Below are positions 45,499-56,600 of a stretch of DNA of 64,000 nucleotides, in pieces; positions within the stretch are counted from its first letter, which is position 1, and every line of letters begins with the position of its first letter. The stretch is from assembly GCA_946902985.2 (NCBI GenBank), contig OX336391.1, positions 148,503,545 through 148,567,544 of the forward strand, given 5' to 3'. The notes under the pieces were generated by a model. The model saw only the letters and a list, made by a program, of their open reading frames with translations. It made no database searches and was not told where the DNA came from. This DNA is from Meconema thalassinum. Taxonomy: Eukaryota; Arthropoda; Insecta; Orthoptera; Tettigoniidae. Both the position numbers and the translations under genes were made by a program.

Positions 45499-45850
45499 TT
45501 ATTATTATTATTATTATTATTAACTTTATTGGCCACATTGGACCACTTGAGTCTTCCATGTACACTTTTTCTTTGAAGGTTGTATTGTTTGATTTTTTTT
45601 ATCTGCCCAGTACTTCTTCATTCATTCTGATCGCAGTGTTCTTAATTCGTCTGAAATCTCTACAGGCCGTCTGTGCATCATTTCTGCCGAAAATTTGTGA
45701 TTCTTGAGAAGGGTGGTAATTTTATTCTTGTTCTCTACATCTGTAATTTCGAGTCCAACTGTTTTGAGATCCTCTTGAATTGCTTTGATCCAATGCCCAC
45801 CAGTTGACTTTCCCAGATTTCTCATCACTAGTTGTATATTAAATTTTCCC
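45499..45850 (-). mobile_element. LINE 3' end (AAT-tailed family)
   Basis: On the - strand it encodes QLVMRNLGKSTGGHWIKAIQ and RRPVEISDELRTLRSE; the end CAAGTGGTCCAATGTGGCC runs into an (AAT)n tail. Truncated copy of the family at 3195. Confidence 0.85.
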
Positions 45851-45984
45851 ACCTAAACTGGTTTTAAAAAATAATGTTATCAAGACTCAGTGTGTTCTCC
45901 CGTCATATACCTGGCTGTCTTTCTTTGAGCACTTTCTAGTTGCTTCATAATACCCTTGCACTCTTCAGCTTTGAACCCCTGACA

Positions 45985-46480
45985 TGCAGCACTTGATGTA
46001 GCACTGAGGCAGACAGTGCTGCTGATGAGTGGTGCCCAAGATCATTGAATCGAATCCCACGACTATCGATTGACGTTTAAAGATGTTTAAATGTGAGAGA
46101 TGTGTGTCACTGGATTCACTGACATTAATAACAATAACACAATGGTCACAGCTTCTTGGTGTAGATCTTTTGATGTAGTGCCATCTAGATAATCTGAGCA
46201 CTAATTTTGATGTTCATGTGCACTGCCATTTAGCAGAGACATCCTACGACTTGAAATGTTGTGCATTTTCCTCGGCTGAGAATCAAGAATCTTGGGATCA
46301 TGAGTCGGACACACTACCACTGATCCATTGAGGAAGTTATATTGATGGGCGGCTTCTGAAGAACCCTGGTGCAAGTCCTTTGAGCCGATTCCCCTGGGCG
46401 GCATGTGTGTTATGATAATGAAATGAATGATGTAAACACTCAGCAGAATTAACCACACAAAATGAAAATCCCATTACCCA
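45985..46480. repeat. two degraded tRNA-derived SINE pieces
   Basis: The + strand piece 45985-46135 has ATCATTGAATCGAATCCCAC and TTTAAATGTGAGAGATGTGT. The - strand piece 46250-46350 has GTAGTGTGTCCGACTCATGA and CCAAGATTCTTGATTCTCAG. Both resemble the SINE at 56450-56590. Confidence 0.5.
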
Positions 46481-46975
46481 GCTGCAAACTGAACTTAGGA
46501 TCTTTTGGACTGAAGTCTACTGTGCTATCCTCTTAAAGGGGAATTAATCACTTAATATCCCCCTCAACTTTGGCTTCTGCAAATCTTTCAGCTGATTCAT
46601 TCCATTTTTGTTCCAAATCGTATATTTTTCCAACTTGCATACCAATTTGGTTTAAAGGATTATTGTTTTCATTTTGAGAGTTGATAACTGTGTATTTTTT
46701 TTATATCACATTTCTGTTTGAAAGTCATCAACAGTCAATAGTATGAAGGTATGCTGATAAAGTAGTGGCTCCTTATTTTTTTTGTCTTTCTGTGAATATA
46801 GTTCCTAGTCTCTTACCTCTGCTGCTAGAGACCACAATTGTTTTATTTCTTCAAATACTTCCCACAATTATGGGCTACTGCACTGGTCAAAGTGTAATAC
46901 AACCAATTATAACCAGCCTGTAACTGCATTATGTCGGTGTGTCAAAGGCAACCTATTGTGATAAGAGTTTGCAAT
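46481..46975. other. intron, no gene seen
   Basis: Unique sequence, possibly including the decayed 5' end of the mariner that follows. Confidence 0.4.
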
Positions 46976-47365
46976 GGCAGAAAATGTGCCCCCAATAGAC
47001 ATTCATCAGAGATTGAAGGGTTGTTTATGGCTGGATACACCACTTTGATTCTGAAAACAAGGAATCATACATGGAGTTTGCCACAGACCTGTGACTAAAT
47101 ATTATAAATCTGTGCCATCAGCAGGTAACTCATGCTTAAAGTCTTTTCAGATATGCAAGAAGTGGTGTTTATGGAATTCATCCCTATAGGCACTACCATA
47201 AATTTGGGAGAACATCACGTTGAAATCCTAAAAAAAACTGGGGGCATGTATTTGCAGAGTATGTCCATATACGGAGCAGACCCTCTTCCAGTATTAAAAC
47301 TCTCATCTGCATACCAGTGCAACCACAGGATGACAGATTCATTGTCTTGGTTTCACTGTTCTTGA
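46976..47365 (+). pseudogene. mariner-type transposase, fragmented
   Basis: MAENVPPIDIHQRLKG is a mariner-like N-terminal start. After losses, SDMQEVVFMEFIPIGTTINL matches the mariner (W/F)DxxGxVxxEFxPxGxTIN block that bears the first catalytic Asp. Frames are broken and later blocks are not recognised. Confidence 0.65.
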
Positions 47366-47639
47366 TCATCCTGGCCCAGAGCCATCTTATTTCAATTTGT
47401 TTCCAAAACTTAGAGCACCTGGGAGGACATCACGTTGATTCAGATGATGCAGTGCAGAAAGAAGTAAGGCTGTAGTTTCATCATCAAAGTCAAATCCTAC
47501 AGTGACAGTATCGGGAAACTAGTTGCCCATTGAGGATATTTAATTCGTCACCAAAGCAATTCTTTGTAGAAACAATTATGTAGGTGAAACCAATAAAGTT
47601 GTAAAAATTTCCATCTTTGATTTAATCAAATACTCTACT
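47366..47639. other. intron, no gene seen
   Basis: Unassigned sequence. Confidence 0.4.
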
Positions 47640-48420
47640 CATTTCTTCTTCGCCTTTTGAGACCACAAAGGATCACTTTAACCAACCATTAGTTCGTCGC
47701 CTTTTAGGAACTGTACGAGCCTTGCGGTCTTCCCAATACTTCTTCATTCATATTGATCTTCTTGCCCCTTCTTGGATGGAAGATATTCTTGTTGGAATTT
47801 CCTTTTTTATGAGTAGAAAATGAAAATACATATTTTTAAGTGCTGTAGTTAAACTTTTCTTATTTGTAGCATCTTCTGTTGTTAGGCCAATTTCTTTTAA
47901 GTCCTCTCTGATTTCTTTTAACCATTGGCATCCAGTTCTTGTGTTTTTTGAAGCAAGATTGTACTGTATTAGTTGTTTCAGAAGCCTTTAATCTGGCATT
48001 CTCTTGATGTGCCCATGTGCGCATGGTATCAGTAATGGGTTTGAGGTTGTTACAGACTATATTGTTAGGTATTATTCACCATTGCCCATCTTTCTATAAC
48101 TTTTATTGATACAAGTTCTTCCAATTTGCTTTTCAATCTTCTGTAATCTGTCGATTTTAGAATATTCATTTAGATGGAAAAATGTTTCTGCTGCATATGT
48201 AGCTTCTGGTTTTATGACTGTAATGTAATGGTTAATTTTTGCATTAATTGATAAGCATTTCTTTTTGTAAGTTTCCCATGTTAATTTTTGTGCCCTAGAT
48301 AACTTGTTTATTCTTATTTGAATCAATGCTTTCTCATTTAAGTTGTTTGTTATTAACTCTCCTAGATATTTGAATCGTGTTACAATTTTAATTTACTCAC
48401 TTACAAGTAAAAGAAATTTA
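47640..48420 (-). mobile_element. LINE fragment (AAT-tailed family, diverged)
   Basis: The - strand frame 48326 to 48072 reads KLTWETYKKKCLSINAKIN, EATYAAETFFHLNEYSKIDR, QKIEKQIGRTCINKSY. Further on toward 47640 a tail with the CQWLKEI and SNTSSIQEG region follows in broken frames. It is closest to the decayed copy at 13690-14690. Confidence 0.75.
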
Positions 48421-48564
48421 GGAGGCAGTACTTTACAACATCCCCTTGCAGTTTCCTGATTGTAGCTCCCACTCCTTTTTGTTTTCTTCTTTCTTTTTAA
48501 CCAATAGGATACAAGTTTTAATATTCTCAAATGTCCCACTAATGAATGTCTGGAATTTGCACAG

Positions 48565-48722
48565 TTAAAGGAGCTGCATTCCCAAGGTTATTCCTTGCTG
48601 TCCATCGATGCCACCGGCCAGACTGCTCTACATTATGGTTCTCGTTATGGACATAAGGACATAGTCAAGTACCTGATCGCTTGTGCGCCTATGACCATAC
48701 TCAACATGGCCGACAACGATAA
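48565..48722 (+). CDS. rdgA: diacylglycerol kinase exon (ankyrin repeats)
   Basis: It reads LKELHSQGYSLLSIDATGQT, ALHYGSRYGHKDIVKYLIAC, APMTILNMADND. The TxLHxxxxxGHxxIVxYL pattern is an ankyrin repeat. The start is at the second of two upstream AG sites (TTTGCACAG), chosen because it keeps phase 0 and yields the family's ELHxxGxSLLSxDxxG block. Donor AA|GTAAGT, phase 2. Confidence 0.9.
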
Positions 48723-49755
48723 GTAAGTAAGACTACTGATATACTCTGGAACACTGTAGGAACTCATCGACTTGCCTAACAAGAAGGACAAGGGCGAGGA
48801 GGGCAAAACTCAGCTAGGGCTAAACATTTTTTACTAGAGAACCTTCAACGGGTAAAGGTCGAAATCTTGCCATATATACAGTACAGTATATACACAGGGT
48901 GTTTGAAGATTTCAGAGCATGTCCTATAATAACATTACCATCTAAGTCTGAAATTACAACCTCCGTAGGCTGTTACAAAGTTATATGGCTTCAAACATTA
49001 TGTTTATGCTATGCCAGAATTGAATTCTGAGCCTGGCAAGACATACAGGAAGCAATAGAGATTACACAGTCTTGAGTTTGGCGAAGTGTGTGCAGATGAG
49101 TCACAGCACAATAATTGAAGATCACCAGGTCATTCATTCATACATAGGTTTCCGCCATGAGAGGCATAGAACATTGAGTGCATGGTGTTATTTGACTGCA
49201 TCTGATAGTCAAGGAACTAGAATAATAATAACAACAAAGTATTCACTTTGTGGGCCAGAGTCATACATCAGCCACTGTCTACTGTCAAGTTTAGAGCATG
49301 CATACAACATACAAGGAAAGCTTGTTTCCAGTTTAGAGATGCAACACACCAAAGTTTGAATACTATTACCTACGGTATCTCTTGAAATAAGAGACCTATT
49401 TCAGTGCTTTAAAAAAAATGCATTTTCACTCTAATTCACATCTGTAGACGTGTTCTGTGATAGATATTCACTGGAAAGAGAGCATCTATAAAGCACCAGC
49501 AGCAGCTGGTGGGTAATAGTTCTGAGTGTTGCACTATTTTTGCTGTGTGTGCGGAGCGGGAATAGGGATACTCATGTGTGGTATAAAACAGCTCGCTCAT
49601 CACAAATACCGCAGTCCATGTATTTCAGAGAACATCACATTCATCTCAGGATTCAATTTGAAAAACTTCACGTGAACAAATGAGCATAAGCTACTCACAA
49701 GGGTGAGAAAAGTGTCACACTCGTGCACATGTTATAATGTGAGACAGTAGTATTG
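48723..49755. other. intron, no gene seen
   Basis: A region at 48893-49005 (ACAGGGTGTTTGAAGATTTC) may be a transposon end. The rest is unassigned. It ends in ATATT, the left target duplication of the copia-type element. Confidence 0.45.
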
Positions 49756-49760
49756 ATATT

Positions 49761-49968
49761 TATTAGAGGTTTTAAAGCGGCAATGAAATGTAACGCTCGT
49801 TTAAATGTAACTCAACTGATTTATTTAACACAAAATACATGAACTGTTTAAATGCGTTGTGCCGTGAACAGATCATAAAACGAACTGTTTAAAAGTTAGT
49901 TGAGGGCGCTAGTTGCGCCTATCGATCAGGATGGAGGTCGATACCGGCAGGTGCCTATCTCTCCAACA
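49761..49968 (-). repeat. 3' LTR of copia-type element
   Basis: It is 208 bp, 5 differences from the 5' LTR. On the element strand it starts TGTTGGAGAGATAGGCACC and ends CCTCTAATA. Confidence 0.97.
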
Positions 49969-49978
49969 CTTCCCCTCG
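49969..49978 (-). promoter_or_regulatory. polypurine tract
   Basis: On the - strand CGAGGGGAAG abuts the 3' LTR. It is the expected plus-strand priming site. Confidence 0.85.
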
Positions 49979-49992
49979 ACCAACAGCCGGAG

Positions 49993-50994
49993 TCATCCTG
50001 GTGCATGTGGTCTCAAGCCAAGGCTTTGAGCACATTTCTCGTGCTTGGGCCTTGACAATCCTTTTGTCAATATGTCGGCAGGCATCTCATCCGTTGGAGT
50101 GTACTCCACCGAAACCACCTTTTTGGCCACAGCATCTCGGACGAAATGGTGCCTGATGTCGATGTGCTTCGTCCGTGAATGAAACATAGGATTCGACGTC
50201 AGCTTCTGCGCACCTACATTGTCGTTCTTCACTGGGACAAAATCTATCGGTTTTCCAAAGTCTTTCAGGAGTTTCCTCATGTGTAGAGCTTCCTTGGTTG
50301 CTTCTGTCAAAGCCATGTATTCAGCCTCTGACGACGACAGGGCCACAGTAGGCTGCTTCGTGGACTCCCAACTCACTGCAGCGCCGCCTAGTGCGAACGC
50401 GTATCCGGTGTACGATTTTCGATCCACCAGGCAGCTTCCCCAGTCAGCGTCCACGTACATCACCGCTGGTCCGCTGGATTTGGAGTACATGAGGCCGAGA
50501 TCACGTGTGTTAGCGAGGTATCGCAAGACACGTTTTGCAGCCTTCCAGTGCTGCTGTCCGTGACAGTCGTTGAACTGACAGAGAGAACTGACTGCATGGG
50601 ATATGTCCGGCCTCGTTCCCACTGACAGGTACATTAGAGCTCCTATCAACTGTCGGTAGGGGACGCTCTCCGCTTGTTCGCCAGGGTTCACGTCTTCCTT
50701 CTGCAGCTTCGTACCTGGATCAATGGGAGTGCTGACAGGCCTGCACTCTGCCATTCCGAATCTCTCCAGGACCTCGTCTATGTATCCTTTCTGGCTGAGT
50801 TTCATCTGGTTGGCGCTCCTCTCGAACTCCAATCCCAGACAATACCGCACGTCACCCAAGTCCTTGATCTCGAACTTGGTATTCAGAAAGTCTCTCACCA
50901 CGTCGATCTTCTTGTCGTCTCGAGCCATGATCATCATGTCATCGACATAGATGATTATATAAATCCTATCTTCGACCGGTCCGATGTGGTACAT
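49993..50994 (-). pseudogene. copia-type RT C-terminal half and RNase H
   Basis: It begins MYHIGPVEDRIYIIIYVDDM with the RT catalytic YVDD, then FLNTKFEIKDLGDVRYCLG, TPIDPGTKLQ, YRQLIGALMYLSVGTRPDIS. RNase H follows with YVDADWGSCLVDRKSYTGYA, TVALSSSEAEYMALTEATKE and KHIDIRHHFVRD, all canonical for copia. It ends 25 bp before the LTR. The frame is open over 333 codons, but it is cut from the rest of the polyprotein by the SINE. Confidence 0.95.
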
Positions 50995-51010
50995 GCATGG
51001 ATCTGCATCC

Positions 51011-51211
51011 TTGGGGGCGTGGTGGCTCAGCGGTCAAGCTGTATGCCTCTCACCAAGGCGGACCGGGTTCGATTCCCGGTCACTGCATGTGAGATTTTCG
51101 ATGTGAAATGCCATGTCCTGTGGTTCGGATTCCACGTAAAACGGAGGTCCCGTGGCTTATGATCGCGAGATTAATGGTCACGTTAAACTACAAGCTTCCT
51201 TCCTTCCTTTT
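51011..51211 (+). mobile_element. tRNA-derived SINE nested in the copia RT gene
   Basis: The head GCGTGGTGGCTCAGCGGTCA ... GACCGGGTTCGATTCCCGGT (boxes A and B) is followed by a ~110-bp body (CGATGTGAAATGCCATGTCC) and a (CCTT)n tail. A 13-bp duplication TGGATCTGCATCC lies at 50998-51010 and 51212-51224. The host reading frame lies on both sides, so the SINE came after the copia element. Confidence 0.97.
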
Positions 51212-52168
51212 TGGATCTGCATCCGAGCGAGTCGCCTTGAGATTTTTCATCTCTTCCTTGAGACGGTGATACCAAGCGCGTCCTGCCTGTCGCAGTCCGT
51301 ACAATGCTTTGTTTAGTGAGCACACCATGTCACGATTGGTCAACTCCAGCATCTCATCTACAGTCTTTCGCACAGTCTCGTCAACCGACTCGTCTTGAAC
51401 GGTATGGGCAAGAACGTCCTCGAAGTGGTCCGGGGCCTCCTTGAAGATTTGCTCCTCGACTTCTCCGTTCAAATACGCCGTCTTGACGTCTAGCTGTCGG
51501 ATCTTTAGATTATCTTGTACAGCTAATGCCACCGCAGTCCTTATTGTGCTCAGCCTTGCGACTGGAGCGAACATGTCGTGAAAATCTATTCCTGGTCCCT
51601 GCGTGAAACCCCTCGCTACCTCGCGCATCTTCCGCTTGCTGATAGTGCCGTCAGGGTTAAACTTATTCCGGAGAACGAATCTGCTTCCTATCACACGTTG
51701 CCCCTTGGGACGGTCGACCAGCTTCCACGTATTGTTCCGAATCAGTGAAACTGCTTCTTCTGACAATGCTTCGATCCACGCAGGTGAGTCATCTCCGGAG
51801 ATAGCCTGGGTCACTGGGATTTCAGCGACGTTAGCCGCTTCCCCTGGTCGATCACCGTAGTCCTTGCAGGGTCGCCCAGATTTTCCACTTCTAATCAAAC
51901 GAGGCCGAACGCCTCTTCTCCTAGATGATGCCGCTTGTTGCTCATCGGATTGGATCTCCGGTTCAACAAAGTAATTGTCGGCAGGAAAGCCTATGAAGCC
52001 ATCGGGGAATTCCCATTCAGCAACATCAGGTTGGTTTTCTGCCAGATCTTCGTCTCTCGATACCAGCTCGAACTCCAGTTCATGGATCGGATCCTCTGGT
52101 TCAATGCGTACTTTGTCCGGAGAGTCACGCGGGAACAGATCATCAACTGATTTCTTAGGCGCGGTCAT
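51188..52168 (-). pseudogene. copia-type RT N-terminal part
   Basis: It starts after the deletion junction with the acidic spacer MTAPKKSVDDLFP, then EALSEEAVSLIRNNTWKLVD, FVLRNKFNPDGTISKRKMRE, ARGFTQGPGIDF, FAPVARLSTIRTAVALAV, LDVKTAYLNGEVEEQIF, and NKALYGLRQAGRAWYHRL. It ends inside the SINE. The conserved domain usually found between integrase core and this spacer is missing. Confidence 0.95.
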
Positions 52169-53622
52169 CTACTCAGATAATTTGCGGTGTTGATCGCCTC
52201 CGCCCAGAATGTCATCGGTAGGCCAGATTGCAGGAGTAAACATCGTGCTGCCTCTTCAAGGGTCCGATTTTTCCTCTCGGCCACACCATTTTGTTCAGGC
52301 GTATATAGTGTTGTGAGACGGCGCTCGATCCCCTCAGATTTCAAGAACTCGTCAAATTCCCTGTTGACATATTCACGTCCATTGTCGGACTGTATGCACT
52401 TTATTTTCAAACCGTGCTGCTTCTTGACGAAAGCCTTGTACTCTCGGAACATTTGCAACGCCTCGCACTTCGTCTTCATAAACCGTACCTCTGTCCATCT
52501 CGAGTAGTCGTCCGTAAATGTGATCATGTACTTGGATCCACCGTTCGACACAACACCCACAGGGCCACAAACGTCTGTGTGAATAATATCGAGCTTACCG
52601 GTCACACGATTTGACTCTTTCGGGAAAGGTATTCGAGTCATTTTGCATTTCGTGCAAATGTCACACGTTAGATCTCCACATCTCCCTTTTAGTTGCACAC
52701 CTCGAATGGATCCGCTCTTCACTGCCGTATCGAGATCACGAAAGTTGACATGACCCATCCTTCGATGCCACAGCTGCGCCACATTCTCGTCGCGCTTGTC
52801 TTCTGACACTGCGTTTCGACATTTTTCCAGTGTGGTGCCCTGTACGTAGTACAGATTGTCCTTGCGCTTTGCAACTAACCTCGTCAGTCCATTCTGGTCG
52901 AAAACTTCCGCCTTCCCTTTGCCAAAAACAACTGAGAAACCATGGTCTGTCATCTTCGAGACTGATAAGAGATTAGTGCGGATCTCAGGAACGTGCAAAA
53001 TCTCATTGAGAGTAACGTTGCAAGTTTTACCGTCTACACTTGTTGCAGTTCCTCGGGCCTTTATCTCTGCGGTTGCGCTGCTCGCTAACTTCAGCTTGCC
53101 AGTCTCGCCCTTGTCCATCTCTGTAAACACAGTCGCATCACCGCACAGATGAGACGTGCACCCACTGTCGAGACACCACAGGTTTTCGACGCTGCTCATC
53201 GCGATCTGGCACGTATCAGGTTCCTCGACTGATAAGAATGACGCATCCGACAGCTGATTTTTGTTGACCTTAACATTGCAGTCCACTGCCTTATGTCCTT
53301 TGATTCCGCACTTCGAGCATTTGAACGGAAACGATTTCTCCTTGTCACTCTTACCACCGGAGTAGCCGTGGTTTTTGTTTTGAGGCTTCGACTGTGGTTT
53401 CCTTGAAGGACCTTTCTTCTTCACGTACATGGCGCCTTGATTTTCCATCGGTGTTGACGAGGCAACTCTGGCATCGTGTTCTTCGATTATCTTCGTAAGT
53501 AGATTCTCAGGCTTCGGTAGATCGTCCCGGCTCTCGATGGCAATTCTGAAATTTTCAAAACTTGCCGGCAAACTGTACAGCATCATGATGGTAAGTTGGT
53601 CTGGGTTAATAACTATGTCCAT
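52165..53622 (-). pseudogene. copia-type gag C-part, protease and integrase
   Basis: Zinc knuckle CSKCGIKGHKAVDC (C-x2-C-x4-H-x4-C), protease site WCLDSGCTSHLCGD, GAG-pre-integrase HRRMGHVNFRDL, integrase with IIHTDVCGPVGVV (D), CIQSDNGREYVN (D) and QNGVAERKNRTLEEAAR (E). It stops at NYLSR where the frame is lost, immediately followed by the next frame. It is in the same frame as the upstream gag segment, separated by a single stop codon at 53629-53631. Confidence 0.95.
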
Positions 53623-53628
53623 GTCAGC

Positions 53629-54039
53629 CTACTTGTCGACACTGTCAAAGTAGTTGTTGAGGTGCTCACGGATGTCGCCACCTTCAGTCATCTTTTGCAA
53701 GGTTAGACTCTTCAACAACGTGGCCTTGCGAGCCGGCCCCTTCGACTGAAACGTATCCTCAAGTTTCTGCCATATCTCGCTTGATGACCTGCAGTTCTTC
53801 ACCAACTTGAGCTGGCTAGGTCCGATGGACAGGATTAGGTCTGACATGGCCTTTTCATCCCTAGTCGTCGACTCGGTCACTTGGGTTGCATTGTCCTCAC
53901 CCGGCTCGGGTTTGACGATCTGGCGGTTGACATAACCCCACGTGTCATTCTTTATCAGAATGGCGCGCATTTGCATTTTCCAGGTGTCGTAATTATCGCG
54001 CCCTAAGGCCTCGATGCGCACTACACCGTTTGATTTCAT
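53629..54039 (-). pseudogene. copia-type gag N-terminal part
   Basis: It starts with ATG at 54039: GRDNYDTWKMQMRAILIKND, ARKATLLKSLTLQKMTEGGD, IREHLNNYFDSVDK and TAG. These are the conserved UBN2/gag-polypeptide blocks of copia elements. The stop is one of three inactivating changes in the element. Confidence 0.93.
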
Positions 54040-54523
54040 TGTCTCACTTCAATCGTGCCGCGTGTTAATGTCCGGAACACTCACGATTGTTCACAATAAA
54101 TTTGCTGTGACGCGTGTTATTGTTTCAAACACTCACAACCGACCATACACTTTGCGTCGCGTGCTATTGTCCGGAACACTCGCAAATAGGCCTACGGAAT
54201 TTCGTGTCGTGCGCGTTTGTACATAACTCGCACGTTAAGCACGTTTTCTTGTGTCACGTGTTATAGTCCAAAACACTCGCAATAAGCCAAAATTCGCGTC
54301 GCGTGTTATTGTCCAAACACTCGCGATTGGCTTTTTCACTGTTCACTCACGATCAAGCACACAATATTCGAGAAGACGGCGTTTGTTCCTTCTCGCTTTG
54401 TCGATGTCCAGAAGTTTCTCGAGAGAGCAAGATGTCTGCCGATTCGACGCGTTCTTCTCTTTGTATGTCCGCTTAAACCCGCTGTTTCCAGTTTTCAGTT
54501 AATTTAAATCTGAGCCAATCATT

Positions 54524-54537
54524 CTGGGTCCATAACC
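54524..54537 (-). promoter_or_regulatory. primer binding site, half-tRNA type
   Basis: Directly inside the 5' LTR the - strand reads GGTTATGGACCCAG. Its complement CTGGGTCCATAACC is, with one change, the anticodon arm of initiator tRNA-Met (CTGGGCCCATAACC). Drosophila copia is primed by the 5' half of that tRNA, so the same mechanism is likely here. Confidence 0.85.
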
Positions 54538-54745
54538 TATTAGAGGTTTTAAAGCGGCAATGAAATGTAACGCTCGTTTAAATGTAACTCAACTGATTTA
54601 TTTAACACAAAATACATGAACTGTTTAAATGCATTGTGCCATGAACAGATCATAAAACGAACTGTTTAAAAGTTAGTTGAGGGTGCTAGTTGCGCCTATC
54701 GATCAGGATGGAGGTCGATACTGGCAGGTGCCGATCTCTCCAACA
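54538..54745 (-). repeat. 5' LTR of copia-type element
   Basis: 208 bp, followed on + by the ATATT duplication. No attempt was made to place TATA or polyadenylation signals. Confidence 0.97.
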
Positions 54746-54789
54746 ATATTATTATTATAATGGTATTATTATTATTATTATGCTATTAT

Positions 54790-55400
54790 TATCATTATTT
54801 ATTTACACTGTTTATGCCCACATTGGAGCACCAACAATCAAACCTATATACAAAGTCTTTAAATACTAAGTTCAGTTCTTAATACTTGATAATTTTTTTC
54901 TTTCCCAATACTTCTTCATTCTGGAAGATCTTGCAGCTCATTCTTCTGCTGATATAACATATTGATTACGCTGTGAAATTTTTAATGTTAGTCAAGTGTA
55001 TTTGTTCTTCAGAAGCTGTTTCTCTTCTCTATGTTCAATTTGATGCTTAGTAATTTTCAATTCGTCTGAATCCATTTTTATTTCTTTAAACCATGTGATT
55101 TTCGTTTTACTATTCCAAAAGAAGTCAAAAAGTTGTTTCAAGAGTCTAGTATTTGGCAAGCGGGATATGTGTCCAAAAACGCAATTCTTCGTTTTCGCAT
55201 CGTGTCAATGATAGATTCACTTTCCTTGTAAAGTATTGAATCGGGCAAAAGTCTCCGCTGGCCCTCAATCTGGTGGTTTTTATTGATTATTGTCCGAAGA
55301 ATCCGTCTATCAACCTTCTGTAGTTTGTCAGTTGTTGATTGGGTGTTTAGTTTAAATAAAGTTTCACTTGCATATGTTGGTTCTGGCTTATTATTAGCCT
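54790..55400 (-). mobile_element. LINE fragment (AAT-tailed superfamily)
   Basis: The - strand gives TDKLQKVDRRILRTIINKNH and QIEGQRRLLPDSILY, the ETLF..N....TDKLQK..RRI.RT.INK block seen at 3269-3886. The 3' part (GCTCCAATGTGGGCATAAAC on -) matches 20485-20690. The (ATT)n run at 54746-54790 was the copia target. Confidence 0.75.
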
Positions 55401-56055
55401 TTCAAGATACGATTTCTGGTGGCCGACATGGGACCTATTCTTTGTTTACCTGTGCCATGCTGCTTAGTTGACATGTACAGTTGTGCGGGAAGGATATAAC
55501 TCACGTCCAGTAACCGAGCTGTCGGAAAGCACCATTTTTAATTCACCCATCATTATTAATTTTTCCATTCACAATAATTCACAATATAACTTCTGTGTAA
55601 CACAAGTAGCACACGCAATTCTGCTTGACTTATGTGGGGACTGTACTCCGTCATCGCTGTGCCCTCTGCTCGTCCGGCAAAGCTCCAGCTGCTGTTGTCA
55701 ACAAACACTGGTGCAAGTCAAGTTCAGCAGCAGTCATATTTTGAAAGGCTAATATTATCGTTATTACTGAAAAAATCTGGTTGTTGTTCAACACTGCAAC
55801 CTTATTACTGGCCACCACTGTGAAGCACTAGAAGTTATGGAAAGACATTGTAGGAGTAAATCGATTCATTGTTGGTCCGTACTGGCTGTTTAATTAATGG
55901 AGTGATTTTACCTTTAAAAGTTTCTGCCTAGTCAGTACTTTGGAAGTTTTAAACTTTTAAAAGTATAATCACCTTATTAATGGAGAGACGTTACAACACA
56001 TCCATAATTTTCATTATGCAGATCACCATGTATGTGGATCTTTTACAATCCTGGA
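55401..56055. other. intron, no gene seen
   Basis: Unassigned sequence, locally GC-richer at 55640-55720. Confidence 0.4.
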
Positions 56056-56190
56056 CATGCAAAGTGGTAAGATGTTTGAGAAAATTTTGGAAAGGAGAAT
56101 TAGGACAAGGATAGAAGGAGGGATGAGGGAAGAACAACATGGCTTCAGAGCAGGAAGGTCCACAGTGGATTTGATTTTTGCTGTAAGGCC
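56056..56190 (+). mobile_element. internal LINE fragment
   Basis: It encodes KMFEKILERRIRTRIEGGMR and EEQHGFRAGRSTVDLIFAV, nearly identical to 56967-57085 in the LINE just downstream. It is bounded on both sides by unrelated sequence. Confidence 0.85.
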
Positions 56191-56449
56191 ACGCTGCACT
56201 ACACACAAGATATTGTCCATCTTGAACCATGTCAGCGGTCATAGAGAGGGTTGTCTAAATGTTAGTGACAACAATTCTATGAAAATAGAACAAATATTTT
56301 TAAAAAATGTAAATAACTACTAGTGCCCCATGGCAATTTACCTTTGATAGTACATATTGCTAGTGAATCACTGCAAAAGAAAAATTGTCTAACACCTGTT
56401 AAAGTTCCCTTGTAAAAGAATGTGTTCAGTCAAACCACAGAAACTATAC
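56191..56449. other. intron, no gene seen
   Basis: Unassigned. Confidence 0.4.
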
Positions 56450-56590
56450 AATCGGCTTAGTGGCACAGTTGTTAAGCAATGACCTTCAAATCCCAAGATT
56501 GCAGGTTCAATCCAGGCTGAGTTTGATGAATTTTAGGGTGTTTAAATGCAATAATCTTGTGTCAGTAGATCCTGTGGGTTTGTTAATGGA
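56450..56590 (+). repeat. tRNA-derived SINE
   Basis: The head CGGCTTAGTGGCACAGTTGT ... GATTGCAGGTTCAATCCAGG has box A and B spacing; the body GAATTTTAGGGTGTTTAAAT follows. No poly-A or clear duplication. Confidence 0.65.
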
Positions 56591-56600
56591 AACTTAGCAA

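Larger units (their letters stand above)
49761..54745 (-). mobile_element. complete copia-type LTR retrotransposon
   Basis: The 4985-bp element is bounded by 208-bp LTRs (49761-49968 and 54538-54745) and flanked by the 5-bp duplication ATATT (49756-49760, 54746-54750). In order on the - strand: gag with CCHC knuckle, DSG protease, DDE integrase, RT with YVDD, RNase H, the Ty1/copia order. It is dead: one in-frame stop in gag (53629-53631), a deletion/frameshift after the integrase core (~52166), and a SINE inside RT (51011-51211). The two LTRs differ at 5 sites of 208, four of them C-to-T/G-to-A at CpG. Confidence 0.97.

Noticed and set aside
48487..48564. Earlier acceptor (CCAATAG) for the ankyrin exon
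   Set aside because: It would add residues absent from the family; the CACAG site at 48564 keeps the phase and gives the conserved block.
51603..53152. + strand open frames within the copia element
   Set aside because: Antisense shadows of GC-rich polyprotein sequence with no domain content.
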